Positions 1 to 5,979 are shown, numbered from the stretch's first letter. The stretch: DNA of 6,064 nucleotides from Thermoplasmata archaeon (GCA_021826835.1 JAKAYH010000151.1:1-6064); one strand, 5' to 3'. The notes: a model not told the origin generated them from the sequence alone. Numbers and translations are program-made.

Positions 1-169
1 GTGCAACAAATGAATATTTACAGTTTTTGCAGATATATCTCTGGATGCGGAATATGATCCCGTTCTCCATGGTTCTAAGGCATGTTCCGTTCTTCACCAC
101 CTTGCTTGAATGGCATTGAGGGCACATGGGCCTCATGAAACTGATGAGATCATTTTCCTTCAGTTCCAT
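1..169 (-). CDS. Transposase-like zinc-ribbon protein, N-terminal fragment
   Basis: A minus-strand reading frame starts at ATG 169 (MELKENDL) and stays open for 56 codons to the window edge, so only the N-terminus is visible. It holds two cysteine pairs, CPQC at residues 16-19 and CKNC at 47-50. Between and around them the pattern 'S-K-V-V-K-N-G ... I-Q-R-Y-I-C' is the zinc-ribbon layout seen at the N-terminus of many insertion-sequence transposases (InsA-like and related DDE families). The catalytic domain would lie beyond base 1 and cannot be checked, so the IS family is not assigned. An alternative is a free-standing zinc-ribbon regulator. The start is the first ATG in frame. A weak TATA-like stretch (about 191-198) sits about 27 bp upstream, and a better one (about 239-247) lies further away. 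No terminal inverted repeat can be recognised on the visible side. Confidence 0.6.
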   Translation of the reverse strand, partial: MELKENDLISFMRPMCPQCHSSKVVKNGTCLRTMENGIIFRIQRYICKNCKYSFVA

Positions 170-593
170 CCATCATTAGAATGTCATTGATCATTAACAG
201 TGGAAAAGAATCCTCAGACACATACTGATCGAATGTAGTATAAATGCTTTTAAACTCCGCTTATGATGCCTTCCTCTGTCGGATGTAATGTTTCCACCCT
301 ATTTCATGATTTCAGTTCCTGTTTTGGTTTTCTGGAAATCATCAACTAAATTATGACAATGTCTGAAATTCTCAGATTTAGGTATATATAACTGATTTAA
401 GGGTCATCAAAATGCATTCATATATTATTATACTGTAATAAGGAATGCAATTAACTTCATTTCTCCCGTATTTAAATTAGTAAAATAAGGTTTTATCCGA
501 ATTAGTTAAAAGCAATACAATAATGATTAAAAAGGATTTAAATGGGGATGAATGGGTTCAACAAAAATAATGTCATTACAATCCTAATGAATT
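170..593. other. Gene-free AT-rich intergenic stretch
   Basis: This interval separates the transposase-like gene from the tRNA promoter. No frame with a start codon and protein-like composition was found on either strand. The right half is strongly AT-rich. A 34-codon open minus-strand stretch without a start (299-403) is the only hint of decayed coding sequence. A small inverted repeat TCTGA/TCAGA (362-366 and 372-376) is too short to interpret. Part of the left side may hold the promoter and terminal sequence of the putative insertion element. Confidence 0.5.
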
Positions 594-601
594 TTTAATA
601 T
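594..601 (+). promoter_or_regulatory. TATA box of tRNA-Leu
   Basis: The sequence tttaatat is centred about 28 bp before the first base of the mature tRNA, the usual distance between an archaeal TATA box and its transcription start. This suggests that transcription starts at or very near the tRNA 5' end. The assignment rests on position and composition only. Confidence 0.6.
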
Positions 602-625
602 ACTTAATGCTAATTCGGGAATACT

Positions 626-710
626 GCGGAGGTTGTCGAGCTAGGTCAAAGGCGATGGATTCAGGGTTCATTCCCGTAGGGGTTCGCCGGTTCGAATCCG
701 GCCCTCCGCA
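626..710 (+). tRNA. trnL: tRNA-Leu, anticodon CAG
   Basis: A complete 85-base type II tRNA reads leucine CUG codons. The acceptor stem GCGGAGG (626-632) pairs perfectly with CCTCCGC (703-709), followed by discriminator A710. The D arm is 635-653 (GTC pairing with GGC around a loop containing GGTC). The anticodon stem ATGGA/TTCAT (655-659 and 667-671) encloses the loop TTCAGGG, with anticodon CAG at 662-664. The long variable arm (672-685) contains a CCC/GGG stem, as in leucine tRNAs. The T stem GCCGG/CCGGC (686-690 and 698-702) carries the loop TTCGAAT. There is no intron, and the 3' CCA is not encoded, as in many archaeal tRNAs. The nearby transposase-like gene is consistent with tRNA genes being common neighbours of mobile DNA, but no duplicated tRNA end is present in the window. 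Confidence 0.96.
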
Positions 711-963
711 TTATGCTTTTGCAATAATAAGTGTCCGGATTATTAAAAGTTTCAATTTTGTATATTTTGGAATTAGAATCTATTGAGTTTTGTGCTGTAA
801 TCATAGACTAACAATAATTATTTGGATTTCCGCAGTTCATCAAATAGTCCACAATTTTTAATGGAATGTTCCAAAATTTGGTAAAAATTTTATCGAATCT
901 TATTAGAAAATTTTAGGGTTTAACTTCAATATTCTGACCCATTCACTTATGTTGTAAAACTTC
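711..963. other. AT-rich spacer between tRNA-Leu and acs
   Basis: No gene is supported here. A short T-run (717-720) just after the tRNA could end its transcript. A 23-codon open minus-strand stretch ending at a stop at 818-820 has protein-like composition but no start codon, and length alone does not separate it from chance. Confidence 0.4.
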
Positions 964-969
964 AAAAAA
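964..969 (-). terminator. T-tract terminator after acs
   Basis: On the minus strand a run of six T residues lies about 22 bases past the stop codon of the acetyl-CoA synthetase, within a generally T-rich 3' region. Archaeal RNA polymerase terminates at such T-runs without needing a hairpin. The assignment is by position only. Confidence 0.5.
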
Positions 970-991
970 TGAAAATAATGGTAAAATGTTT

Positions 992-2941
992 TTACTTTTT
1001 TGCCTCCTTTGAAAATGCCTCAATTGCTTCTTTTATTTCATCCACTGATGCAGAGTTTTCAAGAGTGCTTATATCTCCCGGCATCTGGTTCAAGGCAACA
1101 GCTTTCACTACCCTTCTCATAATTTTTCCACTTCTGGTTTTTGGTAGAGATTTCACAATGTGTATTTCTTCAGGAACATAAATTGCCCCAAGATCTTCTC
1201 TAATCCTTTTCCTAAGTTTAGAAATGATCTCAGTGTCATCCTGGAATTCTTCTTTTAAGACAACCATTGCTGCTATTACCTCACCTTTTACTGGATCAGG
1301 CTTTCCAAACACAGCTGATTCTGCCACCTCTTTTGAACTAATCAGAGCATCCTCCACCTCTATAGTACCCAACCTGTGTCCTGCTACATTTAGTACCTCA
1401 TCAGCCCTCCCAAGCAACCAGTAGTAACCATCCTTGTCTCTGATTGCATAGTCACCGCAGAAGTACATTCCTGGATATTTCTCAAAGTATACTTTTTTGT
1501 ACCTGTCTGGGTCATTGTTTAAAGTCAGAAACATACCTGGCCATGGTTTCTTGTATGCAATATATCCTTTCTCCTCATTCTTTAGTTCCTTACCCTTATC
1601 ATCCAGAATCACGGGTTGAACACCAGGCATTGGAAAAGTAGCTGAACCCGGTTTAAGTGGTGGTAATCCAAGTCCAATCTGCGGGCCGATCATGAAACCA
1701 CCAGTTTCAGTTTGCCAGTAAGTATCTATTATCGGGCAGTTTGAATGTCCAATATTCTCATAGTACCATTTCCATGCTGCAGGGTTGATAGGTTCTCCCA
1801 CAGTTCCAAGCACTTTCAGCGATGAAAGATCGTGTTGCTTTGGGTATTTCTCTCCAAACCTCATCAGGGTACGGATAGCGGTAGGTGAAGTGTAAATAAG
1901 GTTAACTCTGTATCTCTCTATTATGGCCCAAAGCCTGTCTGGTGCTGGATAAGTTATTGAGCCTTCATACATTATGGAAGTAAGGCCAAGGAACAAGGGT
2001 GCAAAAACAATGTAACTGTGTCCGGTTACCCATCCAATATCTGCAGCACACCACCATCGATCATCATCTCCAGGATTGAATGCCCATTTAAGTGTGCTTG
2101 CCACCCATACAGCATATCCACCATTCCCATGAACTGCTCCCTTTGGCTTTCCAGTTGTACCTGAAGTATAGAGGATGTAAAGCGGGTCATTGGATTCCAT
2201 CCATTCAGGTTCAACATATACTGATGAATCCTTGTTTACATCATGCCACCATACGTCTCTTCCCTCGTCAATCTGAATGTCAGAGCCAGTTCTCCTGACT
2301 ACCACCACGGTATTAACCGTGGAGGTCAATTCAAGAGCTTCATCAATGATTTTTTTAAGCTCAATCACTTTTCCATTTCTGAAAGCTCCGTCAGCTGTTA
2401 TAACCATCTTCGCACCGGAATCATTAATTCTTTCAGCAAGGGCACCAGCACCAAAACCAGCGAACACGAAGGAGAACACAGCACCTATTCTTGCTGCAGC
2501 CAGCATTGCCACTGGGGCCTCAAGTATCATTGGGAGATATATCACAATCTTGTCTCCTCTCTTTATCCCTAGGTCCAGCAGAGACTTTGCAAAAATATTT
2601 ACTCTTCTGTAAAGGCCGTCATAGGTTATGATTTTCTCGTCTCCGTTCTCAGCTACCCAGATATATGCAGCCTTATTCCTCTTACCTTGTTTTATATGCC
2701 TGTCAAGAGCATTATATGATGCATTTAGTTGTCCGTTGATGAACCACTTGAAAAAAGGTGGGTTGCTATCATCAAGAACCTTGTCCCATTTTTTGTGCCA
2801 GTCCAAAATTCCAGCCTGGTTGCTCCAGAATTCATCCGGATGTTCTATGGACTCTCGGTACGTTTGCTGATAGCTTCCAATTCCTGGATGGTATAGTTCT
2901 TCAGTAGGAAGCACGTCTTTTTGACTCTGTTCACCTGCCAT
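992..2941 (-). CDS. acs: Acetyl-CoA synthetase (AMP-forming)
   Basis: This cytosolic enzyme converts acetate, ATP and CoA to acetyl-CoA, AMP and PPi. At 649 residues it has the normal Acs length and is a full adenylate-forming enzyme. Visible motifs are the P-loop YTSGTTGKPKG (258-268), WVTGH (304-308), VGEPINP (381-387), YWQTETG (408-414), the hinge region GRADEVLNVAGHR (511-523) and PKTRSGK (600-606). Lys606 matches the catalytic lysine that acetylation silences in bacterial Acs. Four residues that shape the small acetate pocket in Salmonella Acs (V310, T311, V386, W414) align at a constant offset with V305, T306, V381 and W409, so acetate is the likely substrate rather than propionate or longer acids. 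The ATG is placed about 27 bp from a good TATA box, indicating a leaderless mRNA. The acetate transporter gene lies 78 bp upstream on the same strand. Many archaea make acetate with an ADP-forming enzyme; an AMP-forming one suggests acetate scavenging. Confidence 0.95.
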   Translation of the reverse strand: MAGEQSQKDVLPTEELYHPGIGSYQQTYRESIEHPDEFWSNQAGILDWHKKWDKVLDDSNPPFFKWFINGQLNASYNALDRHIKQGKRNKAAYIWVAENGDEKIITYDGLYRRVNIFAKSLLDLGIKRGDKIVIYLPMILEAPVAMLAAARIGAVFSFVFAGFGAGALAERINDSGAKMVITADGAFRNGKVIELKKIIDEALELTSTVNTVVVVRRTGSDIQIDEGRDVWWHDVNKDSSVYVEPEWMESNDPLYILYTSGTTGKPKGAVHGNGGYAVWVASTLKWAFNPGDDDRWWCAADIGWVTGHSYIVFAPLFLGLTSIMYEGSITYPAPDRLWAIIERYRVNLIYTSPTAIRTLMRFGEKYPKQHDLSSLKVLGTVGEPINPAAWKWYYENIGHSNCPIIDTYWQTETGGFMIGPQIGLGLPPLKPGSATFPMPGVQPVILDDKGKELKNEEKGYIAYKKPWPGMFLTLNNDPDRYKKVYFEKYPGMYFCGDYAIRDKDGYYWLLGRADEVLNVAGHRLGTIEVEDALISSKEVAESAVFGKPDPVKGEVIAAMVVLKEEFQDDTEIISKLRKRIREDLGAIYVPEEIHIVKSLPKTRSGKIMRRVVKAVALNQMPGDISTLENSASVDEIKEAIEAFSKEAKK

Positions 2942-2964
2942 AAAATATGATCAGGTAAGTAATA

Positions 2965-2972
2965 CTTATAAG
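2965..2972 (-). promoter_or_regulatory. TATA box of acs (leaderless start)
   Basis: The palindromic TATA element cttataag is centred 27-28 bp before the acs ATG, so transcription should begin at the start codon itself. No Shine-Dalgarno sequence precedes the ATG, which fits. It lies after the T-tract that follows the transporter gene, giving acs its own promoter. Confidence 0.7.
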
Positions 2973-2997
2973 TTTGCTAATATTCAACATGGGCTTT

Positions 2998-3010
2998 AAA
3001 AAAGAAAAAA
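2998..3010 (-). terminator. T-tract after the transporter gene
   Basis: On the minus strand TTTTTTCTTTTTT begins about ten bases past the transporter stop codon and ends about 25 bp before the acs TATA box. This is a strong candidate for archaeal intrinsic termination and would separate the two acetate genes into two transcripts, at least in part. Read-through cannot be excluded from sequence. Confidence 0.6.
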
Positions 3011-3019
3011 TGGGTATAA

Positions 3020-3619
3020 TTATTTCAGTATTGGTGGCCCCACTGGTATGGTGTTTGGCTTGAAGGAATTCACAATGATGGCGAATGCTGTGAATGCTGC
3101 AAAGAATGCGGCAAGCAGGCCAAATACTCCTCCAAGTTGTGTGGCGGCAGTAGAAGCGTATATTAATCCAGCCCCAAGGCCAATAAAGGCAATCCACAGT
3201 GTCAGGAAGGTCAGGAACAATGTCGTGTTTGTAAACATGGAACCAAACCACATCATGAATGTGAATATTCCCCAAAGCACAAGGGACCATCCTATTTCTA
3301 CCGGATGCAGTGGACCAAGGATTCCCATACCACCAAATATATTCAAAAAGGCATAGAACAACCAGAAAGCTCCATAACTGCTGAACGCAGTGAAGCCGAA
3401 GGTATTACCTTTCCTCATTTCCCAGGATCCAGCTATCAACTGTGCCAAACCACCATATGCCATTGCGAATGGAACTACAACATCTGAGGTGTGTGATCCC
3501 AGCAAGCCCGCATTTTGGAAGCTCAGCAGAAAAGTGGTAAATGCAAATGCCGATAGTCCTAATGGTGCTGGATCAGCACTCAACGCTTTTCTGAACGGGT
3601 TATCGTTTAATTCTACCAT
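3020..3619 (-). CDS. satP: Acetate/succinate transporter, GPR1/FUN34/YaaH (SatP) family
   Basis: This is a six-helix inner-membrane protein of the AceTr family, which moves acetate or succinate with protons or through a channel-like path. Its 199 residues are close to the bacterial SatP length. The family signature near the N-terminus appears as DPAPLGL (16-22). The downstream segment GGLAQLIAGSWEMRKGNTFG (56-75) followed by TAFSSYGAFW (77-86) is also characteristic. Likely membrane spans are about 19-38, 48-66, 74-95, 108-126, 132-152 and 162-184. The first signature residue is Asp instead of the usual Asn. ATG 3619 is preceded at 7 bases by GAGGT, an archaeal ribosome binding site, so this mRNA has a leader, unlike its neighbours. 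Adjacency to acs supports acetate as substrate; direction is not shown, and export or weak-acid balancing in an acidophile is possible. Confidence 0.92.
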   Translation of the reverse strand: MVELNDNPFRKALSADPAPLGLSAFAFTTFLLSFQNAGLLGSHTSDVVVPFAMAYGGLAQLIAGSWEMRKGNTFGFTAFSSYGAFWLFYAFLNIFGGMGILGPLHPVEIGWSLVLWGIFTFMMWFGSMFTNTTLFLTFLTLWIAFIGLGAGLIYASTAATQLGGVFGLLAAFFAAFTAFAIIVNSFKPNTIPVGPPILK

Positions 3620-3626
3620 TTTTTAA

Positions 3627-3631
3627 ACCTC
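3627..3631 (-). promoter_or_regulatory. Shine-Dalgarno site of satP
   Basis: GAGGT on the minus strand, within AGGAAGAGGT, is 7 bases before the satP ATG and complements the 16S rRNA 3' end. It fixes the start codon and shows the mRNA is leadered. No comparable site precedes acs or the oxidoreductase. Confidence 0.65.
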
Positions 3632-3634
3632 TTC

Positions 3635-3649
3635 CTGGAAATATTCCAG
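3635..3649. promoter_or_regulatory. Palindrome at the satP initiation region, possible operator
   Basis: CTGGAA and TTCCAG form a perfect 6-bp inverted repeat around the 3-base spacer ATA, just upstream of the satP ribosome binding site. Depending on which TATA candidate is used, the palindrome covers the transcription start or the first bases of the leader. It could bind a dimeric repressor, or form a small 5' hairpin in the RNA. It is absent from the acs promoter. Confidence 0.4.
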
Positions 3650-3674
3650 TTAAAATTACCTATGTTATAACCAG

Positions 3675-3682
3675 TATTTAAT
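3675..3682 (-). promoter_or_regulatory. TATA box of satP
   Basis: attaaata on the minus strand predicts a start near 3651 and a leader of about 31 bases carrying the palindrome and the ribosome binding site. A second candidate, gttataac at 3664-3671, would move the start to about 3640, inside the palindrome. Sequence alone does not decide between them. Confidence 0.45.
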
Positions 3683-3983
3683 CATTTTTGTCTTTTTGAA
3701 TTTGAATATTGTCCTTATTATATTTTATGTAATCCAATGTAATTTATTATGGACGCATTTAGTCGCATTTTACTCTGTTTGACTGCGATGAATCACCAGT
3801 AATACAGATAATTCCAATTGATATCGAATGGCAATAATTAATATTGTGAATATCATTAAAATTTTTTATAAATTATAGTATTCTTTAAAAATTGTAAATT
3901 ATGAAATAAACAGTAATTTTATTATTTAAACGCAGGAATCGAAAAACAAATCACAAAATCTTAATATTCCGCATCATAAGAAC
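3683..3983. other. AT-rich intergenic stretch with a GC-richer island
   Basis: This gap lies between the divergent satP and small basic protein genes. It is almost entirely A/T except for about 3751-3799. That island contains a 7-bp direct repeat CGCATTT at 3754-3760 and 3764-3770 (exactly 10 bp apart), an inverted repeat TCGCA/TGCGA (3763-3767 and 3784-3788), and a possible 17-codon ORF. No larger gene or known RNA was recognised. Confidence 0.45.
3749..3802 (+). CDS. Possible 17-codon small ORF (tentative)
   Basis: ATG 3749 opens a frame for MDAFSRILLCLTAMNHQ ending in TAA. It is visibly richer in G and C than its surroundings, and a TATA-like stretch (about 3717-3727) lies about 27 bp before the ATG, the same spacing as the leaderless genes in this window. 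No homology can be claimed and such a short frame can occur by chance. The same bases could instead be a regulatory site or a small RNA. Confidence 0.15.
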   Translation: MDAFSRILLCLTAMNHQ

Positions 3984-3991
3984 ATTTAAAA
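3984..3991 (+). promoter_or_regulatory. TATA box of the small basic protein/DUF357 unit
   Basis: atttaaaa is centred 29 bp before ATG 4017 but only 17 bp before ATG 4005, too close for the latter. A weaker candidate, cttaatatt at about 3960-3968, could serve a short leader to ATG 4005. Confidence 0.5.
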
Positions 3992-4016
3992 GATAACATG
4001 ACATATGCATCAAGAA

Positions 4017-4337
4017 ATGAGTTATTACAGAGGCGGAGCAAAGAGGAAGAATTTCAGGAAGCCATATGAAAACAAGGTTCAGCCGCAGCCAAAAAAAATT
4101 AAAAAGCTGGACATGAGAAAAAGTGAGGAATTCAACTTTATGCTTTCAAAGATTATACTTGATCTTCCTGACAGTATCAGGGGATCAATTGCAGGAGGCA
4201 TTTATGCAGCGGCATCAAGGCAGGGCATATCCGAGGCAAGAAATTTTGTGTTGAAGAAACAGGAAGAGGGAATCATAACTGAGCGTGTCCAAAAACAGAT
4301 AGTATATCTGTTGAATGATTATTCAACTTATAGATAA
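4017..4337 (+). CDS. Small basic protein of unknown function
   Basis: This 106-residue protein was not recognised as any named family. Its first 40 or so residues are a polar, disordered-looking tail rich in Lys, Arg, Gln and Pro (YYRGGAKRK, then QPQPKKIKK). The rest looks helical and globular (FNFMLSKIILDLP, IAGGIYAAASRQGISEARNF), ending in a Lys/Glu-rich helix and the tail NDYSTYR. The basic tail with one RGG triplet would suit nucleic-acid or ribosome binding, but that is inference. There is no signal peptide or membrane span. The start at 4017 is preferred over in-frame ATG 4005 (which adds MHQE) because the best TATA box is 29 bp upstream of it, giving a nearly leaderless mRNA. The DUF357 gene follows after two bases, so the two are almost certainly co-transcribed and translationally coupled. 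Confidence 0.75.
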   Translation: MSYYRGGAKRKNFRKPYENKVQPQPKKIKKLDMRKSEEFNFMLSKIILDLPDSIRGSIAGGIYAAASRQGISEARNFVLKKQEEGIITERVQKQIVYLLNDYSTYR

Positions 4338-4339
4338 TC

Positions 4340-4630
4340 ATGGAAAAAGAACTCCTAGAAAGGGTTGATAAATATTTTAGTATTGAAAAGATTGCTGTTG
4401 AAAATATTTCCATAGCCGTGCCTGAGAATTCAGCACTTTTTATTTTTGCGAAAGATGCTATGGAAATGATAAAGGCATATTACAGTGATGCAAAATTCTT
4501 CAAAGAAAAAGGGGATTATATCAATGCCTTATCAGCATTGAATTACTCATATGGCTGGATTGACTCTTGTGTTCGTCTTGGTGTTTTTAAAACTGACGGA
4601 GATTATACCAGATACACATTTTTCAAATGA
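4340..4630 (+). CDS. DUF357 family protein
   Basis: This 96-residue protein belongs to the archaeal DUF357 family, small all-helical proteins of unknown function. The diagnostic part is residues 47-83, with YYSDAKFF, then KGDYINAL, then the highly conserved NYSYGWIDS and VRLGVF. The paired-helix layout resembles the nucleotidyltransferase-substrate/HEPN-like helical bundles, but no catalytic motif is visible. The N-terminus (ELLERVDKYFSIEKIAVENI) fits the helix that precedes the conserved core in this family. It starts two bases after the stop of the small basic protein, without a clear ribosome binding site, so translation is probably coupled. Its last 8 bases overlap the tail of the convergent FAD oxidoreductase gene. 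A T-rich stretch on the plus strand at about 4651-4664 could end the transcript inside that gene. Confidence 0.85.
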   Translation: MEKELLERVDKYFSIEKIAVENISIAVPENSALFIFAKDAMEMIKAYYSDAKFFKEKGDYINALSALNYSYGWIDSCVRLGVFKTDGDYTRYTFFK

Positions 4631-5888
4631 CAAGTTCTTCTATCTCAACCTTTCTTTTCCTTATTCCTAGCTCGTCAACTCTGATAACTTGATTGGTAAA
4701 GGTTTTGGCATATTGTTCACCTGCAACAATGGACGATACCACTCTTCCCGCTGAATCTCCTTTCATTATTCCGCTTCCGCTGCTTCCAGTGGCCACCACG
4801 ACATTCAGGGATTCAAATATGTAGTGAGTCTTGTCTATGGTATTGTATGCATAATGGCCAGCCCAGCTGGAAGTCACTTTTGAATTTTTGATCTGCGGGA
4901 TGTACTCCTGTGCCACGGGAAGCATTCCAAGGTTATAGAAATCCTTCTCCGGTTGAGGATCCTCTTCATAGGAATAGGGTCTCCCTATGTCATCAGCGGT
5001 TGAAATCCAGAATGATTTGGATTTGGGCTCAGGCCTAAGGTAAATTCCACATGAAGGCAGAATTAGAAATGGAAATGTTCCTTCTGATCCGTTCAACCTT
5101 TTACTGACCATATCTTGAACTTCTTTTCCAGATGCCTGGAATATCTGCCTCTTTTTAGGAAGGGTGTGGCTGTCTATACCCAGGGGTGAAAGGAGTTCTG
5201 AAGTCCATACATCGGTGCAAAGCACATATTTTTCAGCTTTAAGATCACCATGATTTGTTTCCAGTGAACCAATGGTCTTGTCCTGCCAGAGAAAAGGTTC
5301 GCCAGGATAATCAAGCTTTTTTGAGGGCACCAGATTTAAGGAGTTTACTTTTGTTCCGTATTTCAAGTCAACCCCATTTTTTCTTAATTCAGAATCATAA
5401 AATGAACAGATGAGATCCGGTTCAATAATCCCACAATTCTCACCCAGAAAACCACCTTCAATTTCAGGAAGATTCATCATTTTTGCCACCTCTTTTTCTG
5501 GTTTTGTATTAATTCCGGCATTTTCAACGTCCGAGGCCGATATGATTTTTCCCCTGGACCTTGACATAACTTTCTTAAGGGAAGGGGATTCAAGTTTTTC
5601 AGATTCCATTAGAAAGAGGTATCCGCAAGAATCCATGCCCAGATTGAAACCCATCTTATTCTGTACATGTTTATAGAATTCAATGGATGAAGAAGAGAGG
5701 ATATAATTCATTTCAGAGGTAAAAGTGTCCCTGAATCCTGCCGCACTTCTACCGGTGTTTCCCTGTGCATAGGTTTTTTCCTTTTCAACCAAACAGACAG
5801 ACATATCTGGATTATTCTTTTTTATATGATATGCAGAAGCTAGGCCTGTGATTCCGGCACCCACCACAATAGCATCATAATCGGGCAT
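4623..5888 (-). CDS. FAD-dependent oxidoreductase, DAO family
   Basis: This 421-residue flavoprotein belongs to the D-amino acid oxidase/glycine oxidase/sarcosine dehydrogenase superfamily. The N-terminal Rossmann fold shows the FAD-binding GAGITG (10-15), with E35 at the end of the second strand as expected for contact with the ADP ribose. Next comes GNTGRSAAGFR (43-53), the second flavin-contacting segment. The C-terminal part, SWAGHYAYNTID (341-352) and ATGSSGSGIMKGDSAGR (366-382), is the closing FAD-binding segment; GSGIMKGD resembles archaeal members and FOXRED1-like proteins. Substrate is undetermined: an amino acid, N-methyl amino acid, proline or 2-hydroxyacid are all possible. No signal peptide or transmembrane span is visible, so it is probably cytosolic or loosely attached. 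The ATG has a TATA box 27-28 bp upstream and no ribosome binding site, so the mRNA is probably leaderless. It is divergent from the thiolase gene and overlaps the DUF357 gene end to end. Confidence 0.88.
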   Translation of the reverse strand: MPDYDAIVVGAGITGLASAYHIKKNNPDMSVCLVEKEKTYAQGNTGRSAAGFRDTFTSEMNYILSSSSIEFYKHVQNKMGFNLGMDSCGYLFLMESEKLESPSLKKVMSRSRGKIISASDVENAGINTKPEKEVAKMMNLPEIEGGFLGENCGIIEPDLICSFYDSELRKNGVDLKYGTKVNSLNLVPSKKLDYPGEPFLWQDKTIGSLETNHGDLKAEKYVLCTDVWTSELLSPLGIDSHTLPKKRQIFQASGKEVQDMVSKRLNGSEGTFPFLILPSCGIYLRPEPKSKSFWISTADDIGRPYSYEEDPQPEKDFYNLGMLPVAQEYIPQIKNSKVTSSWAGHYAYNTIDKTHYIFESLNVVVATGSSGSGIMKGDSAGRVVSSIVAGEQYAKTFTNQVIRVDELGIRKRKVEIEELVI

Positions 5889-5911
5889 AAACAGAGTAAT
5901 GTGTTGAGGGG

Positions 5912-5919
5912 ATTAAAAT
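5912..5919 (-). promoter_or_regulatory. TATA box of the FAD oxidoreductase (leaderless)
   Basis: attttaat on the minus strand is centred 27-28 bp before the ATG, the same spacing as for acs. With no Shine-Dalgarno sequence between them, transcription and translation probably begin at the same base. Confidence 0.6.
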
Positions 5920-5971
5920 TATTGTTGTTACGCTATGGATAGACTGTGATACCAATATAAATCAAGAAAAA

Positions 5972-5979
5972 ATTAATAT
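5972..5979 (+). promoter_or_regulatory. TATA box of the thiolase gene
   Basis: attaatat, preceded by an A-rich stretch that could act as a BRE, predicts a start near 6003. That lies between the two possible thiolase ATGs (5999 and 6008). Another TATA-like sequence, atataaat, lies at 5955-5962. Confidence 0.5.

Noticed and set aside
691..710. 3' end of tRNA-Leu as an integration (att) site
   Set aside because: No second copy of the tRNA 3' end and no integrase gene occur in the window.
818..889. 23-codon minus-strand stretch ending LFDELRKSK, possible gene remnant
   Set aside because: No start codon, and an equally long open stretch exists in an overlapping frame, so chance is a sufficient explanation.
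2243..2612. Two plus-strand open frames of about 110 codons
   Set aside because: They are antisense to the strongly conserved acs coding sequence and have compositions typical of complementary-strand frames (Ser/Pro/Ile-rich).
2931..3290. 119-codon open frame on the minus strand overlapping the end of satP and the satP-acs gap
   Set aside because: It lies mostly inside satP in another frame, is rich in Trp, His and Cys in an unnatural way, and satP itself has clear family motifs there.
3048..3356. 102-codon plus-strand frame opposite satP
   Set aside because: Antisense shadow of a membrane protein; no promoter at the expected distance and no recognisable motif.
3784..3802. C/D-box small RNA suggested by GCGATGA near 3785
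   Set aside because: The C box is imperfect and no CTGA D box follows at a suitable distance.
5410..5676. 88-codon plus-strand frame opposite the FAD oxidoreductase
   Set aside because: Antisense shadow of the oxidoreductase frame, with no promoter or motif of its own.
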